Shown: in pieces, positions 51,210 through 60,503 of the stretch
Layout of the letters: every line of letters starts with the position of its first letter
Numbering within the stretch: the stretch's first letter is position 1
NCBI RefSeq assembly: GCF_943193005.1
Contig: NZ_CALPCH010000002.1
Location: 1-64,000, forward strand
Reading direction: 5' to 3'
Source: Pumilibacter intestinalis
GTDB taxonomy: Bacteria; Bacillota; Clostridia; Christensenellales; Pumilibacteraceae
Length of the DNA stretch: 64,000 bases
The notes under the pieces: generated by a model
What the model was told of the DNA's origin: nothing
The model's database searches: none
What the model saw: the letters and a program-made list of their open reading frames with translations, nothing else
Translations under genes and position numbers: made by a program

Positions 51210-51255
51210 GTGGATAAAATCGACCGTGTTGCATAAAAACATTATGTGCGTATGA

Positions 51256-51284
51256 TTGACAATCGCACCGCCGAATGGTAGAAT
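51256..51284 (+). promoter_or_regulatory. Promoter of glmM
   Basis: TTGACA (51256-51261), 17 nt ending TGG, TAGAAT (51279-51284). The glmM ATG is at 51318, behind an AAGGAG site. Confidence 0.7.
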
Positions 51285-51317
51285 AAATCGTTAAATCTAA
51301 TTTTCCAAGGAGAAAAC

Positions 51318-52706
51318 ATGGGCAAATATTTCGGAACGGACGGATTTCGCGGAGAAGCGAACGTTACTCTCACAGCCGACCACGCTTATAAGACGGGCAG
51401 ATTTTTGGGTTGGTATTACGGCGAACTCAAGCGCAGAAACGGAGACGACAGCGCACCGCGGATAGTTATAGGAAAGGATACCCGAAAGTCGAGCTACATG
51501 TTCGAGTATACGCTCATAGCGGGGCTTACGGCGTCGGGCGCGGACGCCTATATGTTGCACGTTACCACTACGCCGTCGGTGGCTTACGTGGCGCGTGTGG
51601 ACGAATTCGACTGCGGCATAATGATATCCGCGAGTCATAATTTATATTACGACAACGGCATAAAACTGCTCAATTCGCGCGGCGAAAAAATGGAAGACGA
51701 CGTGATTGAGCTTGTGGAAAATTATATAGACGGCAAGCTCGAGGTTTTCGGCAAGAAGATAAAAGAACTGCCTTACGGCACGCGCGACAAAGTGGGCAAA
51801 ACCGTTGACTACGCCTCTGGCAGAAACCGTTATATAGGCTATCTCATATCGCTCGGAATGTATTCGTTCCGCGGGGTAAAGGTGGGACTCGATTGCGCGA
51901 ACGGCAGTGCGTGGAATATCGCCAAATCGGTATTCGAGGCGTTGGGCGCAACCACCTACGTTATCAATGCAAATCCCGACGGACTCAACATAAACAAGGA
52001 CGCGGGCTCTACCCACATCGAAAAGCTCGCCGAGTTCGTAAAGGAAAGGGGGCTTGACGTTGGCTTTGCTTACGACGGCGACGCGGACAGGTGCTTGTGC
52101 GTGGATGAAAAGGGCAACGTAATCACGGGCGACCACATTTTGTATATCTACGCAATGTACATGAAACAGCGCGGCAAGTTGCTCGGCAACACCGTTGTTA
52201 CTACGGTTATGTCTAATTTGGGTCTATATAAGGCTTTCGAGCGAGAAGGCATAGATTATATCAAAACTCCCGTGGGCGATAAATACGTATACGAGAGCAT
52301 GGCGGCGGGCGGTCACCGTTTGGGCGGCGAGAACTCGGGGCACGTTATATTCTCCAAATACGCCACCACGGGCGACGGCATACTTACGAGTCTGAAAATG
52401 ATGGAAGTTATGCTTGCGAAAAAGCTCCCGCTTTCCAAACTTGCCGAACCGCTTGTGATTTATCCGCAAGTGCTCAAGAACGTGGCGGTAAAAGACAAAC
52501 AAACGGCTCTGTCGGACGCCGACGTTGCGGCGGCTGTGAAAAAAGCCGAGCAAAAGCTGGGCAATAGCGGCAGAATTCTCGTTCGCCCGTCGGGTACCGA
52601 ACCCGTGGTGCGGGTAATGGTGGAGGCCGAGAGCATGGAAATGTGCAACGAGTGCGTGGACGGCGTTGTTAATACCATGAAAAGCAAAGGGTTGACGCTC
52701 GCCTGA
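51318..52706 (+). CDS. glmM: Phosphoglucosamine mutase
   Basis: A 462-residue hexosephosphate mutase. YFGTDGFRGEAN at the start is the GlmM signature. The phospho-serine is in SASHNLYYDNGIKL (about Ser106). The metal site is DGDADRC, and the sugar-binding site is GGENSGH. The C-terminal phosphate-binding site is RPSGTEPVVRV. It converts glucosamine-6-P to glucosamine-1-P for peptidoglycan. It has its own promoter. Confidence 0.95.
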   Translation: MGKYFGTDGFRGEANVTLTADHAYKTGRFLGWYYGELKRRNGDDSAPRIVIGKDTRKSSYMFEYTLIAGLTASGADAYMLHVTTTPSVAYVARVDEFDCGIMISASHNLYYDNGIKLLNSRGEKMEDDVIELVENYIDGKLEVFGKKIKELPYGTRDKVGKTVDYASGRNRYIGYLISLGMYSFRGVKVGLDCANGSAWNIAKSVFEALGATTYVINANPDGLNINKDAGSTHIEKLAEFVKERGLDVGFAYDGDADRCLCVDEKGNVITGDHILYIYAMYMKQRGKLLGNTVVTTVMSNLGLYKAFEREGIDYIKTPVGDKYVYESMAAGGHRLGGENSGHVIFSKYATTGDGILTSLKMMEVMLAKKLPLSKLAEPLVIYPQVLKNVAVKDKQTALSDADVAAAVKKAEQKLGNSGRILVRPSGTEPVVRVMVEAESMEMCNECVDGVVNTMKSKGLTLA

Positions 52707-52742
52707 AAATCCCACATTTCGACAATAAGAGTTAAAATCGAA

Positions 52743-52782
52743 AAAAATGCGTGTACTATAATGTTTGTACACGCATTTTTTA
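52743..52782 (+). terminator. Perfect 14-bp hairpin with T-run between glmM and minD
   Basis: AAAAATGCGTGTAC (52743-52756) pairs exactly with GTACACGCATTTTT (52767-52780). The 10-nt loop contains TATAAT. It is most simply a terminator for glmM, possibly bidirectional. Confidence 0.75.
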
Positions 52783-52808
52783 CGGTTGGACGTGAAGGAG
52801 ATACGAAT

Positions 52809-53600
52809 ATGGCGAGAGTAATAGTTGTAACGTCGGGCAAAGGCGGTGTGGGTAAAACCACTGTTACCGCCGGCGTGGGGCGCGCTCTTGCGAAAAGGGG
52901 CAAGCGCGTGGTGCTCATGGACGCCGACTTGGGTCTTAACAATCTCGACGTTGTAATGGATATAGAGAACAGGGTTGTGTATGATATTCTCGACGTTGTG
53001 GAGAACCGTTGCCGCCCGCGGCAGGCTCTTGTGGAGGACGTTGCCGTATCGGGATTGTTCGTGTTGCCGGGCGCGAGCTACGACGACGGAGCGAGAATAG
53101 GCGGGCAGAATTTACGCGCAATCATCAATTCGCTTTCACCCTCTTTCGATTACATATTTATAGACTGTCCTGCGGGAATAGAGGCGGGATTTCACCGAGC
53201 AGTAGCCGCCGCCGACGAAGCTCTCGTTGTTACCACGCCGCACATTTCCGCACTGCGCGACGCCGACAAGGTTGCGGCGATAGTTAAAAGTTACAAGATT
53301 AAAGCAAGCCTTGTGTTGAACCGCGCTCGGGGCGATATGGTGATAGGGCAAGAGCAACTCGACTATGCGGACATATCCGACTTGTTGCAAATACCCGCTT
53401 TGGGGGTGTTGCCCGAAGATGACGCCATAAATACGTATAACTGTTTTTTAACCGACGAAAAGGAAAAATCGGAGGGCGACGTGGCTGTAAACATGCTTGC
53501 CGACAATCTTTTGAGCGGAAACGTGAAAATTTTCGACGTTACCAAAAAGTACCGCGGTTTCTTCGGAAGCATAAAGCGGTCGCTTAAAAAGATAGTTTAG
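52809..53600 (+). CDS. minD: Septum site-determining ATPase MinD
   Basis: A 263-residue deviant Walker A ATPase. SGKGGVGKTT (9-18) is followed by MDADLGLNNLDVVM and DYIFIDCPAGIEAGF. The C terminus YRGFFGSIKRSLKKIV is the amphipathic membrane-targeting helix. It recruits MinC and MinE. AAGGAG precedes the ATG at 52809. MinE follows directly, but no minC gene is in the window. Confidence 0.95.
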   Translation: MARVIVVTSGKGGVGKTTVTAGVGRALAKRGKRVVLMDADLGLNNLDVVMDIENRVVYDILDVVENRCRPRQALVEDVAVSGLFVLPGASYDDGARIGGQNLRAIINSLSPSFDYIFIDCPAGIEAGFHRAVAAADEALVVTTPHISALRDADKVAAIVKSYKIKASLVLNRARGDMVIGQEQLDYADISDLLQIPALGVLPEDDAINTYNCFLTDEKEKSEGDVAVNMLADNLLSGNVKIFDVTKKYRGFFGSIKRSLKKIV

Positions 53601-53845
53601 TGCGGAAAAACAATACTATGTCACGCATAAATAACATGAAAACCCGCCTCGGAGATATGTTTTTGAAAGACAGGGGCAATGTAGACGAAAGGACCGCCGA
53701 ACTTATAAAGAGCGAGGTGCGCCAAACGCTCGAGCGGTTTTTCATACTGTCCGAATTTTGTGCCGAGTTGAAGCCGTGCGATACGGGCGAGGTGGAACTC
53801 AATGTAAAGTCGGTGGGGCTTAGGCTGAGAAATACGCAGGAATGA
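53600..53845 (+). CDS. minE: MinE-like topological specificity factor
   Basis: An 81-residue MinE-like protein. The C-terminal half (IKSEVRQTLERFF, VELNVKSVGLRL) matches the MinE dimerisation domain. The N-terminal anti-MinCD part is weakly conserved (MKTRLGDMF). The start is GTG 53600, sharing a base with the minD stop, or ATG 53618, which begins inside a GTCACGCA motif. The position right after minD supports the call. Confidence 0.78.
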   Translation: MRKNNTMSRINNMKTRLGDMFLKDRGNVDERTAELIKSEVRQTLERFFILSEFCAELKPCDTGEVELNVKSVGLRLRNTQE

Positions 53846-53891
53846 TTTCTATTCCGCGTTGCTTCGTCATATATATAAGCGAGGTGAACGT

Positions 53892-54152
53892 ATGGACAAA
53901 TACAGCGGAATGAATAAGGTGCAAAGCCGAGTTGCGGCGAACGACCAAATCGTGAACAAAAAGAAGCCGCAAGGCGGCGGTTTTCTTAAAACGCTTTTCG
54001 TGCAAACGCTGATATGTTTGGCTATCGGCGCGGCGTTGTTCGTGGGTAAGTTCGTGGATATAAAATATCACGCCGCCGCGGCGGAGAAGGTGAAAGACGC
54101 GGTGTGTTTCGATGCGTTCGGGTATATAGCCGAACTGTTTGAAAAGGATTAG
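53892..54152 (+). CDS. Small single-pass membrane protein (SpoIVFA position)
   Basis: An 86-residue protein with a basic cytoplasmic N terminus, one hydrophobic helix (FVQTLICLAIGAALFVG) and a short external tail. It immediately precedes the SpoIVFB-like protease and has GAGGTG before its ATG. By position it may be the SpoIVFA-like partner, but no M23 domain or clear homology is seen. Confidence 0.65.
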   Translation: MDKYSGMNKVQSRVAANDQIVNKKKPQGGGFLKTLFVQTLICLAIGAALFVGKFVDIKYHAAAAEKVKDAVCFDAFGYIAELFEKD

Positions 54153-54162
54153 CCGATAAGCC

Positions 54163-55017
54163 GTGACGAAAATCAAAATTTCGCCGCTTGTTTTTGTCTT
54201 TGCCGCGGTGATGGTATTTTTGGGTTACGGATTTACGCTAATCGGCTATTTCGTAGCTGTGGTGATGCACGAGATGGCGCACGCGGAAGTGGCGCGTAAA
54301 CGCGGCTACGTTCTCGGCAAAATCAAGATAATGCCGTACGGGGCTTCGCTCACGGGCGAATTCGAGGGGATGAATTGCCGCGACGAATTTCTCATAGCTA
54401 TTGCCGGACCCTTATCCAACGTTTTTATTGCCGTGCTCTTTACCGCGGTGTGGTGGCTTGCGCCCGCCGCCTATTTTTTTACCGAAGATTTCGTTTTTTC
54501 GAACATATTTACGGCGTTAACGAATTTGTTGCCCATATTCCCGTTGGACGGCGGGCGTGCTCTTTTGGCTATTATGTCACGCAAACTACCGCGGCAAAAG
54601 GCTTATAAGGTTATTAGATACTTCGGGTACGTTGTTTGCGCGGGATTTTGTGCGCTTTTTGTTTGCTCGGTTTTCTATTCGGTAAATTTTTCGTTTGCGC
54701 TCATGGCGTTTTTCGTGCTTACGGGAACTTTGTTTCCCGATAAAAACAGCAAATATCAAAGGTTGTACAGTATGGCTTACAGGAGCGAAAAATTGAAACA
54801 CGGGCTAACGGTGCGCGAAATAATGGTATCGGACGAGCTTACGCTCGACGCGCTTTCCAAAATGCTCAACGGCAGTTATTATTGCAAATTCGATATAGTT
54901 AATTCGGCTTTGGAACACGTGGCTTATCTGTCCGAAACCAAACTCGAAAACTGTTTGACCGGATTTGGGCGGGATACCAAAGTGCGCGAGTTGCCTTCGT
55001 GGGTATTTTCTGCATAA
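54163..55017 (+). CDS. spoIVFB: SpoIVFB-like site-2 metalloprotease (M50)
   Basis: A 284-residue intramembrane zinc protease. HEMAH (His36 to His40) is the active-site HExxH. The second motif FPLDGGRALL has Asp129. About six helices precede a C-terminal cytoplasmic domain. In Bacilli SpoIVFB cleaves pro-sigma-K during sporulation; in non-sporulating relatives it may have another substrate. The start is GTG 54163. It is distinct from the RseP-type M50 proteins, as no PDZ domain is seen. Confidence 0.88.
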   Translation: MTKIKISPLVFVFAAVMVFLGYGFTLIGYFVAVVMHEMAHAEVARKRGYVLGKIKIMPYGASLTGEFEGMNCRDEFLIAIAGPLSNVFIAVLFTAVWWLAPAAYFFTEDFVFSNIFTALTNLLPIFPLDGGRALLAIMSRKLPRQKAYKVIRYFGYVVCAGFCALFVCSVFYSVNFSFALMAFFVLTGTLFPDKNSKYQRLYSMAYRSEKLKHGLTVREIMVSDELTLDALSKMLNGSYYCKFDIVNSALEHVAYLSETKLENCLTGFGRDTKVRELPSWVFSA

Positions 55018-55023
55018 AATAGC

Positions 55024-55052
55024 TTGAAAACTTTTTGCGTGTGTGTTATAAT
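55024..55052 (+). promoter_or_regulatory. Promoter of the DUF4132-like / radical SAM / RNase G operon
   Basis: TTGAAA (55024-55029), 17 nt ending TGT, TATAAT (55047-55052). An AAGGAG site and the ATG at 55078 follow. Confidence 0.7.
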
Positions 55053-55077
55053 TAAAAGCATACAAGGAGTGGTATAC

Positions 55078-56577
55078 ATGACTCACGCGCAAATAATATC
55101 GTTGCTCGGAGAAGCGGACTCGTCGGCGGATACGGCGGGGCGCGCTTTTTTCGCGCCGCAAACCTCCTCGGAGGACCGCAAGCGCGTACTCGAATTCATG
55201 CTCGGAGAAAAACGCTACGGGCAGATAGTAAGTCTTATGTATTGCGCCTGTCTTAACGGGCGCGTGGATATGAAAAAGACGAGTGCGGATTACGTTGCCG
55301 CAACGGGCGGCAACTCCACCATAAACACAAGGTATTTCAGTTTGTTTGTGCAAACCGCACTCGATTGCGGTATAAGCGAGGCTAAGTTTATACCCATGAT
55401 TTTCCTTGCCGCAACCTCGGATAGAAAGAGCAGGTTGTACGTTTGGAAATCGTCTTCGGAATGGTATTTGTCAAAACTCGCGGTTTCCGACTACGGCAGA
55501 GCATGGGAATATCTCGGAAAGAACGATACCGATTTTAAGCTGTTTTCCATACTGATAGCCGCCGACAGGGAACGGGCGGTGCGCGACCTTACCGAACTTG
55601 CCATGTTCGGCAAAGGGGTCAACAAGGTTGCCGCTCGCAAAATACTCCGCGGATACAAATCGGAAGTTACGGCTTACGTGCGCCCGCTTTATTCGTCGCT
55701 TAAAAACGACGGCAAAGTTGCCGCGGTGCGCCTGCTGCTCACTCTCAAAAACGACCCCGACGTGAGCGCGTTTTTGAGCGAGCTCGCCCAAACCGAAAAG
55801 TCGAAATCTGTGCTCAAGTTACTCGGCGACAGGACTTTGCAAACGAAAGATATAGGCGAAAATCCCGATAAACGGCGGGTGGAAGCCTTTTTTTACGAAG
55901 CCATGGTGCTCGGCACGCCTTTTTCGCCCGAGCAATTCAAAGAAAAACTCATTTTGTCGCCCTTTCACGAGGTTGCGGACAAGCTGTTTTTCGGCGTTTA
56001 TCGCGGCGGCAATTTAACCGATATCGCGGTGGTTGACTCGGGGAAGATATTCGATATAGAAAACAAGCCCATCGAGTTGCCCGCGGACTGCGAGGTGAGA
56101 GTGCTGCATCCCGCCGAACTCAATTACAAGACCGAATTTATAAAGAGGTTAAACATAGTACAGCCGTTTGAGCAGGTAAAGCGAAAAGTTTACGTTGCGT
56201 CCGAGGCGGATAAAAGCAATAACGCTTGTTTCGGTATAGCGGGCATGATGACGGAATTCGGCGAATTCAAGAACGCAATGCGCAAAATCGGCTTTCGCGC
56301 TCTCAACCGCGACAGCGAGAGTTTTACTTCTCAGGTGGGAATTTGCCGCAACGGCATACTTTGCGTGGTAAACATAGCGCCCTTCGATTTTTCTTCCGCG
56401 CCTGCGGATTTTGCGGTTAGGGTGCAGAGCGTAAAATTTTACCGAGAAAGAGACGTTGTGCGTTTGGGCGGCAAGCAGTTTGTCGACGGCGTTGCACCGC
56501 TTTCGCTTGCGAGAATGGACGCGAGGACTTTCAGCGAATTCATGTATTCGGCATACGAACTCATGGGGTGCAAATGA
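55078..56577 (+). CDS. DUF4132-like protein
   Basis: A 499-residue soluble protein. The C-terminal half carries the DUF4132-like pattern: DKLFFGVYRGG, a HPAELNYK segment, QPFEQVKRKVYV and later ICRNGILCVVNIAPF. The N-terminal half is helical (HEAT-like repeats possible). Function is unknown; the family includes MolR-like proteins. It has its own promoter and overlaps the radical SAM gene by 4 nt, so it is the first gene of this operon. Confidence 0.65.
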   Translation: MTHAQIISLLGEADSSADTAGRAFFAPQTSSEDRKRVLEFMLGEKRYGQIVSLMYCACLNGRVDMKKTSADYVAATGGNSTINTRYFSLFVQTALDCGISEAKFIPMIFLAATSDRKSRLYVWKSSSEWYLSKLAVSDYGRAWEYLGKNDTDFKLFSILIAADRERAVRDLTELAMFGKGVNKVAARKILRGYKSEVTAYVRPLYSSLKNDGKVAAVRLLLTLKNDPDVSAFLSELAQTEKSKSVLKLLGDRTLQTKDIGENPDKRRVEAFFYEAMVLGTPFSPEQFKEKLILSPFHEVADKLFFGVYRGGNLTDIAVVDSGKIFDIENKPIELPADCEVRVLHPAELNYKTEFIKRLNIVQPFEQVKRKVYVASEADKSNNACFGIAGMMTEFGEFKNAMRKIGFRALNRDSESFTSQVGICRNGILCVVNIAPFDFSSAPADFAVRVQSVKFYRERDVVRLGGKQFVDGVAPLSLARMDARTFSEFMYSAYELMGCK

Positions 56578-58355
56578 AACCCGAAATAAAAGATTTATTG
56601 CTTAAAGTGGATAAGCCCGCGCGTTATTGCGGCGGGGAATTCAACACGCCGATTATAAAAGAAAACGCCGACGTGAAATTTTTGATGTGTTTTCCCGACG
56701 TTTACGAAGTGGCGCACAGTAATCTCGGCATTAAAATACTGTATTTTATGCTCAACGAACGCCCCGACGTTGCTTGCGAAAGCTGTTATATGCCATGGGT
56801 GGATATGGCGCGGGAACTTAAAGAGCGCAACATGCCGCTTTTCAGTCAGGAAACGCAAACTCCCGTAAGCGAGTTCGACGCGGTGGGATTTAGCTTGCAG
56901 TACGAAATGTCTTACACCAACGTACTTGCAATGCTCGAGCTCGGCGGCGTGCCTATTTTGCGCACCGAGCGAAGCGAGGACTCGCCCATAGTTATAGCGG
57001 GCGGACCTTGCGTTATAAATCCAATGCCGCTTACCGATTTTATAGACGTATTCAGTATAGGCGACGGGGAAGAGGCGATAAGCCGACTTGCCGACGTGCT
57101 TGCCGAAAAGAAGAAAAATGGAATGAGCCGCGCTCGAACTCTCGAGAAAATTGCCGAGATAGACGGAATGTTTGTGCCCGGCGTAAGTCGCGGCAAGGTG
57201 CGTCGCGCGGTTATAGACAGTCTCGAAACGGCGTTCTTTCCCACAAAAGTGCAGATACCCAATATAGAAGCGGTGTTTCAACGCGCGGTTTTGGAAATTT
57301 TTCGCGGTTGCACGCGCGGATGCCGCTTTTGTCAGGCGGGCATGATTTATCGCCCCGTGCGCGAGCGCACTCCGCAAACGCTCAAACGCTATACCGAGGA
57401 GCTTATAGACAATAACGGTTTCGACGAAATAACGCTTTCCAGTCTTTCCACCTGCGATTATCCGTGTTTGCGCGAACTGCTCGCCGAAATTAAGCCGATT
57501 TGCGACGAGCGGAGAGTTAATATTTCGTTGCCGTCTACGCGTGTGGACAGCTTCGAAGCGGAGTTTGTGGCGTCGGGGCGATTGAGTTCCATGACCTTTG
57601 CGCCCGAAGCGGGAACGCAACGACTGCGCGACGTGATAAACAAGAACGTAACCGAAGACGATATTCTCTCGTCTTGCCGCTATGCGTTTGAAAAGGGCTA
57701 TCATTCGGTGAAACTTTATTTTATGATAGGGTTGCCCACCGAAACCGACGAGGACCTTGCGGGGATTGCCGATATAGTAAAAAAGATAAAATATTGCTAT
57801 AAAAAGCATGCTACGTCACGCAAACAACTCTCTTTAAGCGTTTCTACCTCTACGTTTGTGCCCAAACCGTTTACTCCTTTTCAGTGGGAGGCGCAAATAT
57901 CGCTCGAGGAAATAGAACGCAAACAAAACTATCTTAAGAGTATACTTCGCCCGCTTAACATAAAATACAGTTATCACGACGGAAAAACTTCGCGCATAGA
58001 AACCACGCTTGCCCGCGGCGACGAAAGAATGAACGGCGTTATAAGAGCGGCGTATGAATCGGGTTGTATTTTCGACAGTTGGACCGAATATTTTAACTAC
58101 GACAAATGGACGGCGGCTTTCGAAAAGTGCGGAGTGAACGGCGAGGATTATTGCGGGGAGCAGTCGCTCGAGTTGCCGCTTGCCTGGGAAAGGGTGGAAA
58201 CGGGAATATCGAGAGAGTTTTTGCTCGCAGAGCGCGAGAAGTCGCGCAAGTGCGAGCTCACCGCCGATTGTCGCAAAGGTTGCAACAATTGCGGGATAAA
58301 CAGAGAATATCCCTCGGCGTTCAAGAAAAACTGTGCGGGAGGCGGAAAATGCTGA
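56574..58355 (+). CDS. B12-binding domain radical SAM protein (TIGR03960 type)
   Basis: A 593-residue radical SAM enzyme. The N-terminal domain is cobalamin-binding-like (VKFLMCFPDVYEVAHSNLG). The iron-sulfur motif is RGCTRGCRFCQAG (C-x3-C-x2-C). FAPEAGTQRLRDVINKNV and STFVPKPFTPFQWEAQ follow. It is always coupled to the DUF2344 protein in Clostridia, as here (7-nt overlap); the reaction is unknown. A C-terminal Cys-rich patch (CRKGCNNCGIN-type) could bind another cluster. Confidence 0.9.
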   Translation: MKPEIKDLLLKVDKPARYCGGEFNTPIIKENADVKFLMCFPDVYEVAHSNLGIKILYFMLNERPDVACESCYMPWVDMARELKERNMPLFSQETQTPVSEFDAVGFSLQYEMSYTNVLAMLELGGVPILRTERSEDSPIVIAGGPCVINPMPLTDFIDVFSIGDGEEAISRLADVLAEKKKNGMSRARTLEKIAEIDGMFVPGVSRGKVRRAVIDSLETAFFPTKVQIPNIEAVFQRAVLEIFRGCTRGCRFCQAGMIYRPVRERTPQTLKRYTEELIDNNGFDEITLSSLSTCDYPCLRELLAEIKPICDERRVNISLPSTRVDSFEAEFVASGRLSSMTFAPEAGTQRLRDVINKNVTEDDILSSCRYAFEKGYHSVKLYFMIGLPTETDEDLAGIADIVKKIKYCYKKHATSRKQLSLSVSTSTFVPKPFTPFQWEAQISLEEIERKQNYLKSILRPLNIKYSYHDGKTSRIETTLARGDERMNGVIRAAYESGCIFDSWTEYFNYDKWTAAFEKCGVNGEDYCGEQSLELPLAWERVETGISREFLLAEREKSRKCELTADCRKGCNNCGINREYPSAFKKNCAGGGKC

Positions 58356-59002
58356 TATGTAAGTATACCCGTTTGGGAAACGCCGTTTTCGTGCCGCATC
58401 TCGATATGCTTCGCGCCGTTACCATGGGAATAAGGCGGGCTGGAATAAAAGCCGAGTACAGCGAGGGTTTCAATCCGCACATGAAAATATTTTTCGGGCA
58501 ACCCCTTCCCATAGGGACGGAAAGCGAGTGCGAGTATTTTTGCGTTTACGCGCATGAAGAGCCGCATGCCTTTATGGAAAAGCTGTCGCGTACTTTGCCC
58601 GAGGGGGTAAAAATTACTGCCGCCGCCAAAGCGGACAAAGACCCAAATGTGGCAAAAATTATGTGTTTTGCCGATTATACCGTAACTATGCGTGGCATAG
58701 AACCCGACTTAAAAGAGGTTGAAGCGTTTTGCGGCGGCAAAGAGTGCGTTATAGAGTATGTTGCCAAAGGCGAAACGCGCGTGCAAGACGTTAAGTCGCT
58801 TATAATTTCGGCTACCGTGCCCAATCGGAATACTGTAAAAATTCGGCTTTGTTGCGGTAACAAAAATCTTCGCGCAGAACGGTTGATGGGATTTTTGAGC
58901 AAAAAATTCGGTTTTGCCTACGGATACGATATACGTAAAACGGCTATGTATGACTTAGGCGGAAACAATTTGGATAAAATACTATTCGGGAGTGTCTTTT
59001 GA
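58349..59002 (+). CDS. DUF2344 / TIGR03936 radical SAM-associated protein
   Basis: A 217-residue protein with YTRLGNAVFVPHLDMLRAV, IKAEYSEGFNPHMKIFFGQPLPIGTESE, the family's hallmark. It accompanies the preceding radical SAM enzyme, sharing bases with its stop codon, and overlaps the RNase G gene start (TTGA). The function is unknown; a role in tRNA or ribosome modification has been guessed from the context. Confidence 0.9.
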   Translation: MLICKYTRLGNAVFVPHLDMLRAVTMGIRRAGIKAEYSEGFNPHMKIFFGQPLPIGTESECEYFCVYAHEEPHAFMEKLSRTLPEGVKITAAAKADKDPNVAKIMCFADYTVTMRGIEPDLKEVEAFCGGKECVIEYVAKGETRVQDVKSLIISATVPNRNTVKIRLCCGNKNLRAERLMGFLSKKFGFAYGYDIRKTAMYDLGGNNLDKILFGSVF

Positions 59003-60492
59003 AGCGTTCTGTCTTGATTGACGTGGAACTCGATATGTCGAGCGTGGCTCTTATAGAGGACGGCAAACTTATCGAGTTTCACATAGAATACAAGGAAAAG
59101 AACCGTTTGACCGGTAATATATACAAAGGAAGAGTAGAGAACGTCTTGCAAGGTCTCGAGTCTGCTTTCGTAAATATAGGGCGGTCGAGGAACGGCTTTT
59201 TGTACGTGGGAGAAACTCTCGACGACCGCTCCGACTTAAAGCGGGTAGTGCCGAGTGCGCTCAAGGAAAAAGCGGGCGACTTCGTGATGGTGCAGGTCAC
59301 CAAAGAAGAGTCGGGGCAAAAAGGTGCGCGGCTTACCTCCAACATTTCTTTGCCCGGTAGATATGTGGTGCTCTTGCCCGATATAGACTTTGTGGGCATA
59401 TCCAATAAAATCACCGACCCCGACAGGCGGGAAATGCTCACGAAACTGCTCGTGAAACACAAGCCGAGCGGGGGCGGACTGATTGCTCGCACGGTGTGTA
59501 TAGACGCAAAAAAGAACGATATAGTTTCCGAAATCAAACGCATGCAGGCTATGTACGATAAAATCAAGTGCGACTACGACGCCGCCGACGGCATAGGACT
59601 GCTTCACAGCGAGGACGACCTTGTGTATAGAGCGGTGCGCGATATGCTCAGCAGCGACGTTGAGAGAATTGTTTGCAACGACGAAAAGACGGTAAGCCGC
59701 CTTAAAATGCTTCTGATGGAATTGAATTCCGAATACCGCAACAAGGTGGAATACTACACGGGCGCATACGACGTTTGGGACTTGTTCGGAATAGGCAGAG
59801 AGGTAGACAAGTTGCTCGAGCGCAAAGTGTCGCTTCCGAGCGGCGGCACTCTATTTATAGACCGCACCGAAGCACTCACCTCTATAGACGTGAACACGGG
59901 GAGTTTTACGGCGGGCGCGGACAGAGAAGAAACGGTGTATTTCACCAATATGGAAGCCGCCAAAGAGATAGCGCGTCAGCTTAGGTTGCGCAACATAGGC
60001 GGCATAATCGTTGTCGATTTTATAGATATGGCGGACGAAGAACACAAAGCCGCCGTGGTTGAAGCGCTCCGAAACGAGGTGATACGCGACAGGATAAAAA
60101 CCCGCGTGCAAGATATGACCCAACTCGGGCTTGTGGAAATCACGCGCAAAAAGGTGGGTAAACCGCTGTACACCAAACTGCTCGACGTGTGCGAGCACTG
60201 CAACGGCATGGGATACGTGCCCAACGGCGACTACGTGGCTCGCAGGCTCAAGTCCGAGCTCAAGCGGCTGTTTGCCGAAAACGGGTTTAAGAACGCCGTG
60301 GTTACGGTGAACACCGATATAATGGACAGAATATTCGCAAGCCGCTATTTCTCTGCCGTATGCGAAAACGAATGGCGGGACAAGCGCATTTATTTGTCGC
60401 CCGACCGAAAAGTCAAGCCGCTCGAATTCAAAATCACGGGCAACGACGAAATCTCTATGACTTTGCCGGTAACGGCTAAACTACTGTACTGA
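58999..60492 (+). CDS. rng: Ribonuclease G/E family
   Basis: A 497-residue RNase G. An S1 domain (NIYKGRVENVLQGLESAFVN and RNGFLYVGE) is followed by the RNase H-like/DNase I-like catalytic region SGGTLFIDRTEALTSIDVNTG, with Asp residues for Mg2+, and the zinc-link CEHCNGMG. Short C terminus, so RNase G rather than the long RNase E. It matures 16S rRNA and decays mRNA. The start is TTG 58999. Confidence 0.94.
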   Translation: MKRSVLIDVELDMSSVALIEDGKLIEFHIEYKEKNRLTGNIYKGRVENVLQGLESAFVNIGRSRNGFLYVGETLDDRSDLKRVVPSALKEKAGDFVMVQVTKEESGQKGARLTSNISLPGRYVVLLPDIDFVGISNKITDPDRREMLTKLLVKHKPSGGGLIARTVCIDAKKNDIVSEIKRMQAMYDKIKCDYDAADGIGLLHSEDDLVYRAVRDMLSSDVERIVCNDEKTVSRLKMLLMELNSEYRNKVEYYTGAYDVWDLFGIGREVDKLLERKVSLPSGGTLFIDRTEALTSIDVNTGSFTAGADREETVYFTNMEAAKEIARQLRLRNIGGIIVVDFIDMADEEHKAAVVEALRNEVIRDRIKTRVQDMTQLGLVEITRKKVGKPLYTKLLDVCEHCNGMGYVPNGDYVARRLKSELKRLFAENGFKNAVVTVNTDIMDRIFASRYFSAVCENEWRDKRIYLSPDRKVKPLEFKITGNDEISMTLPVTAKLLY

Positions 60493-60503
60493 CGGGAGGG
60501 TAT

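Noticed and set aside
56595-57809. Minus-strand open frame opposite the radical SAM gene
   Set aside because: The + strand gene has the complete cluster motif and family segments.
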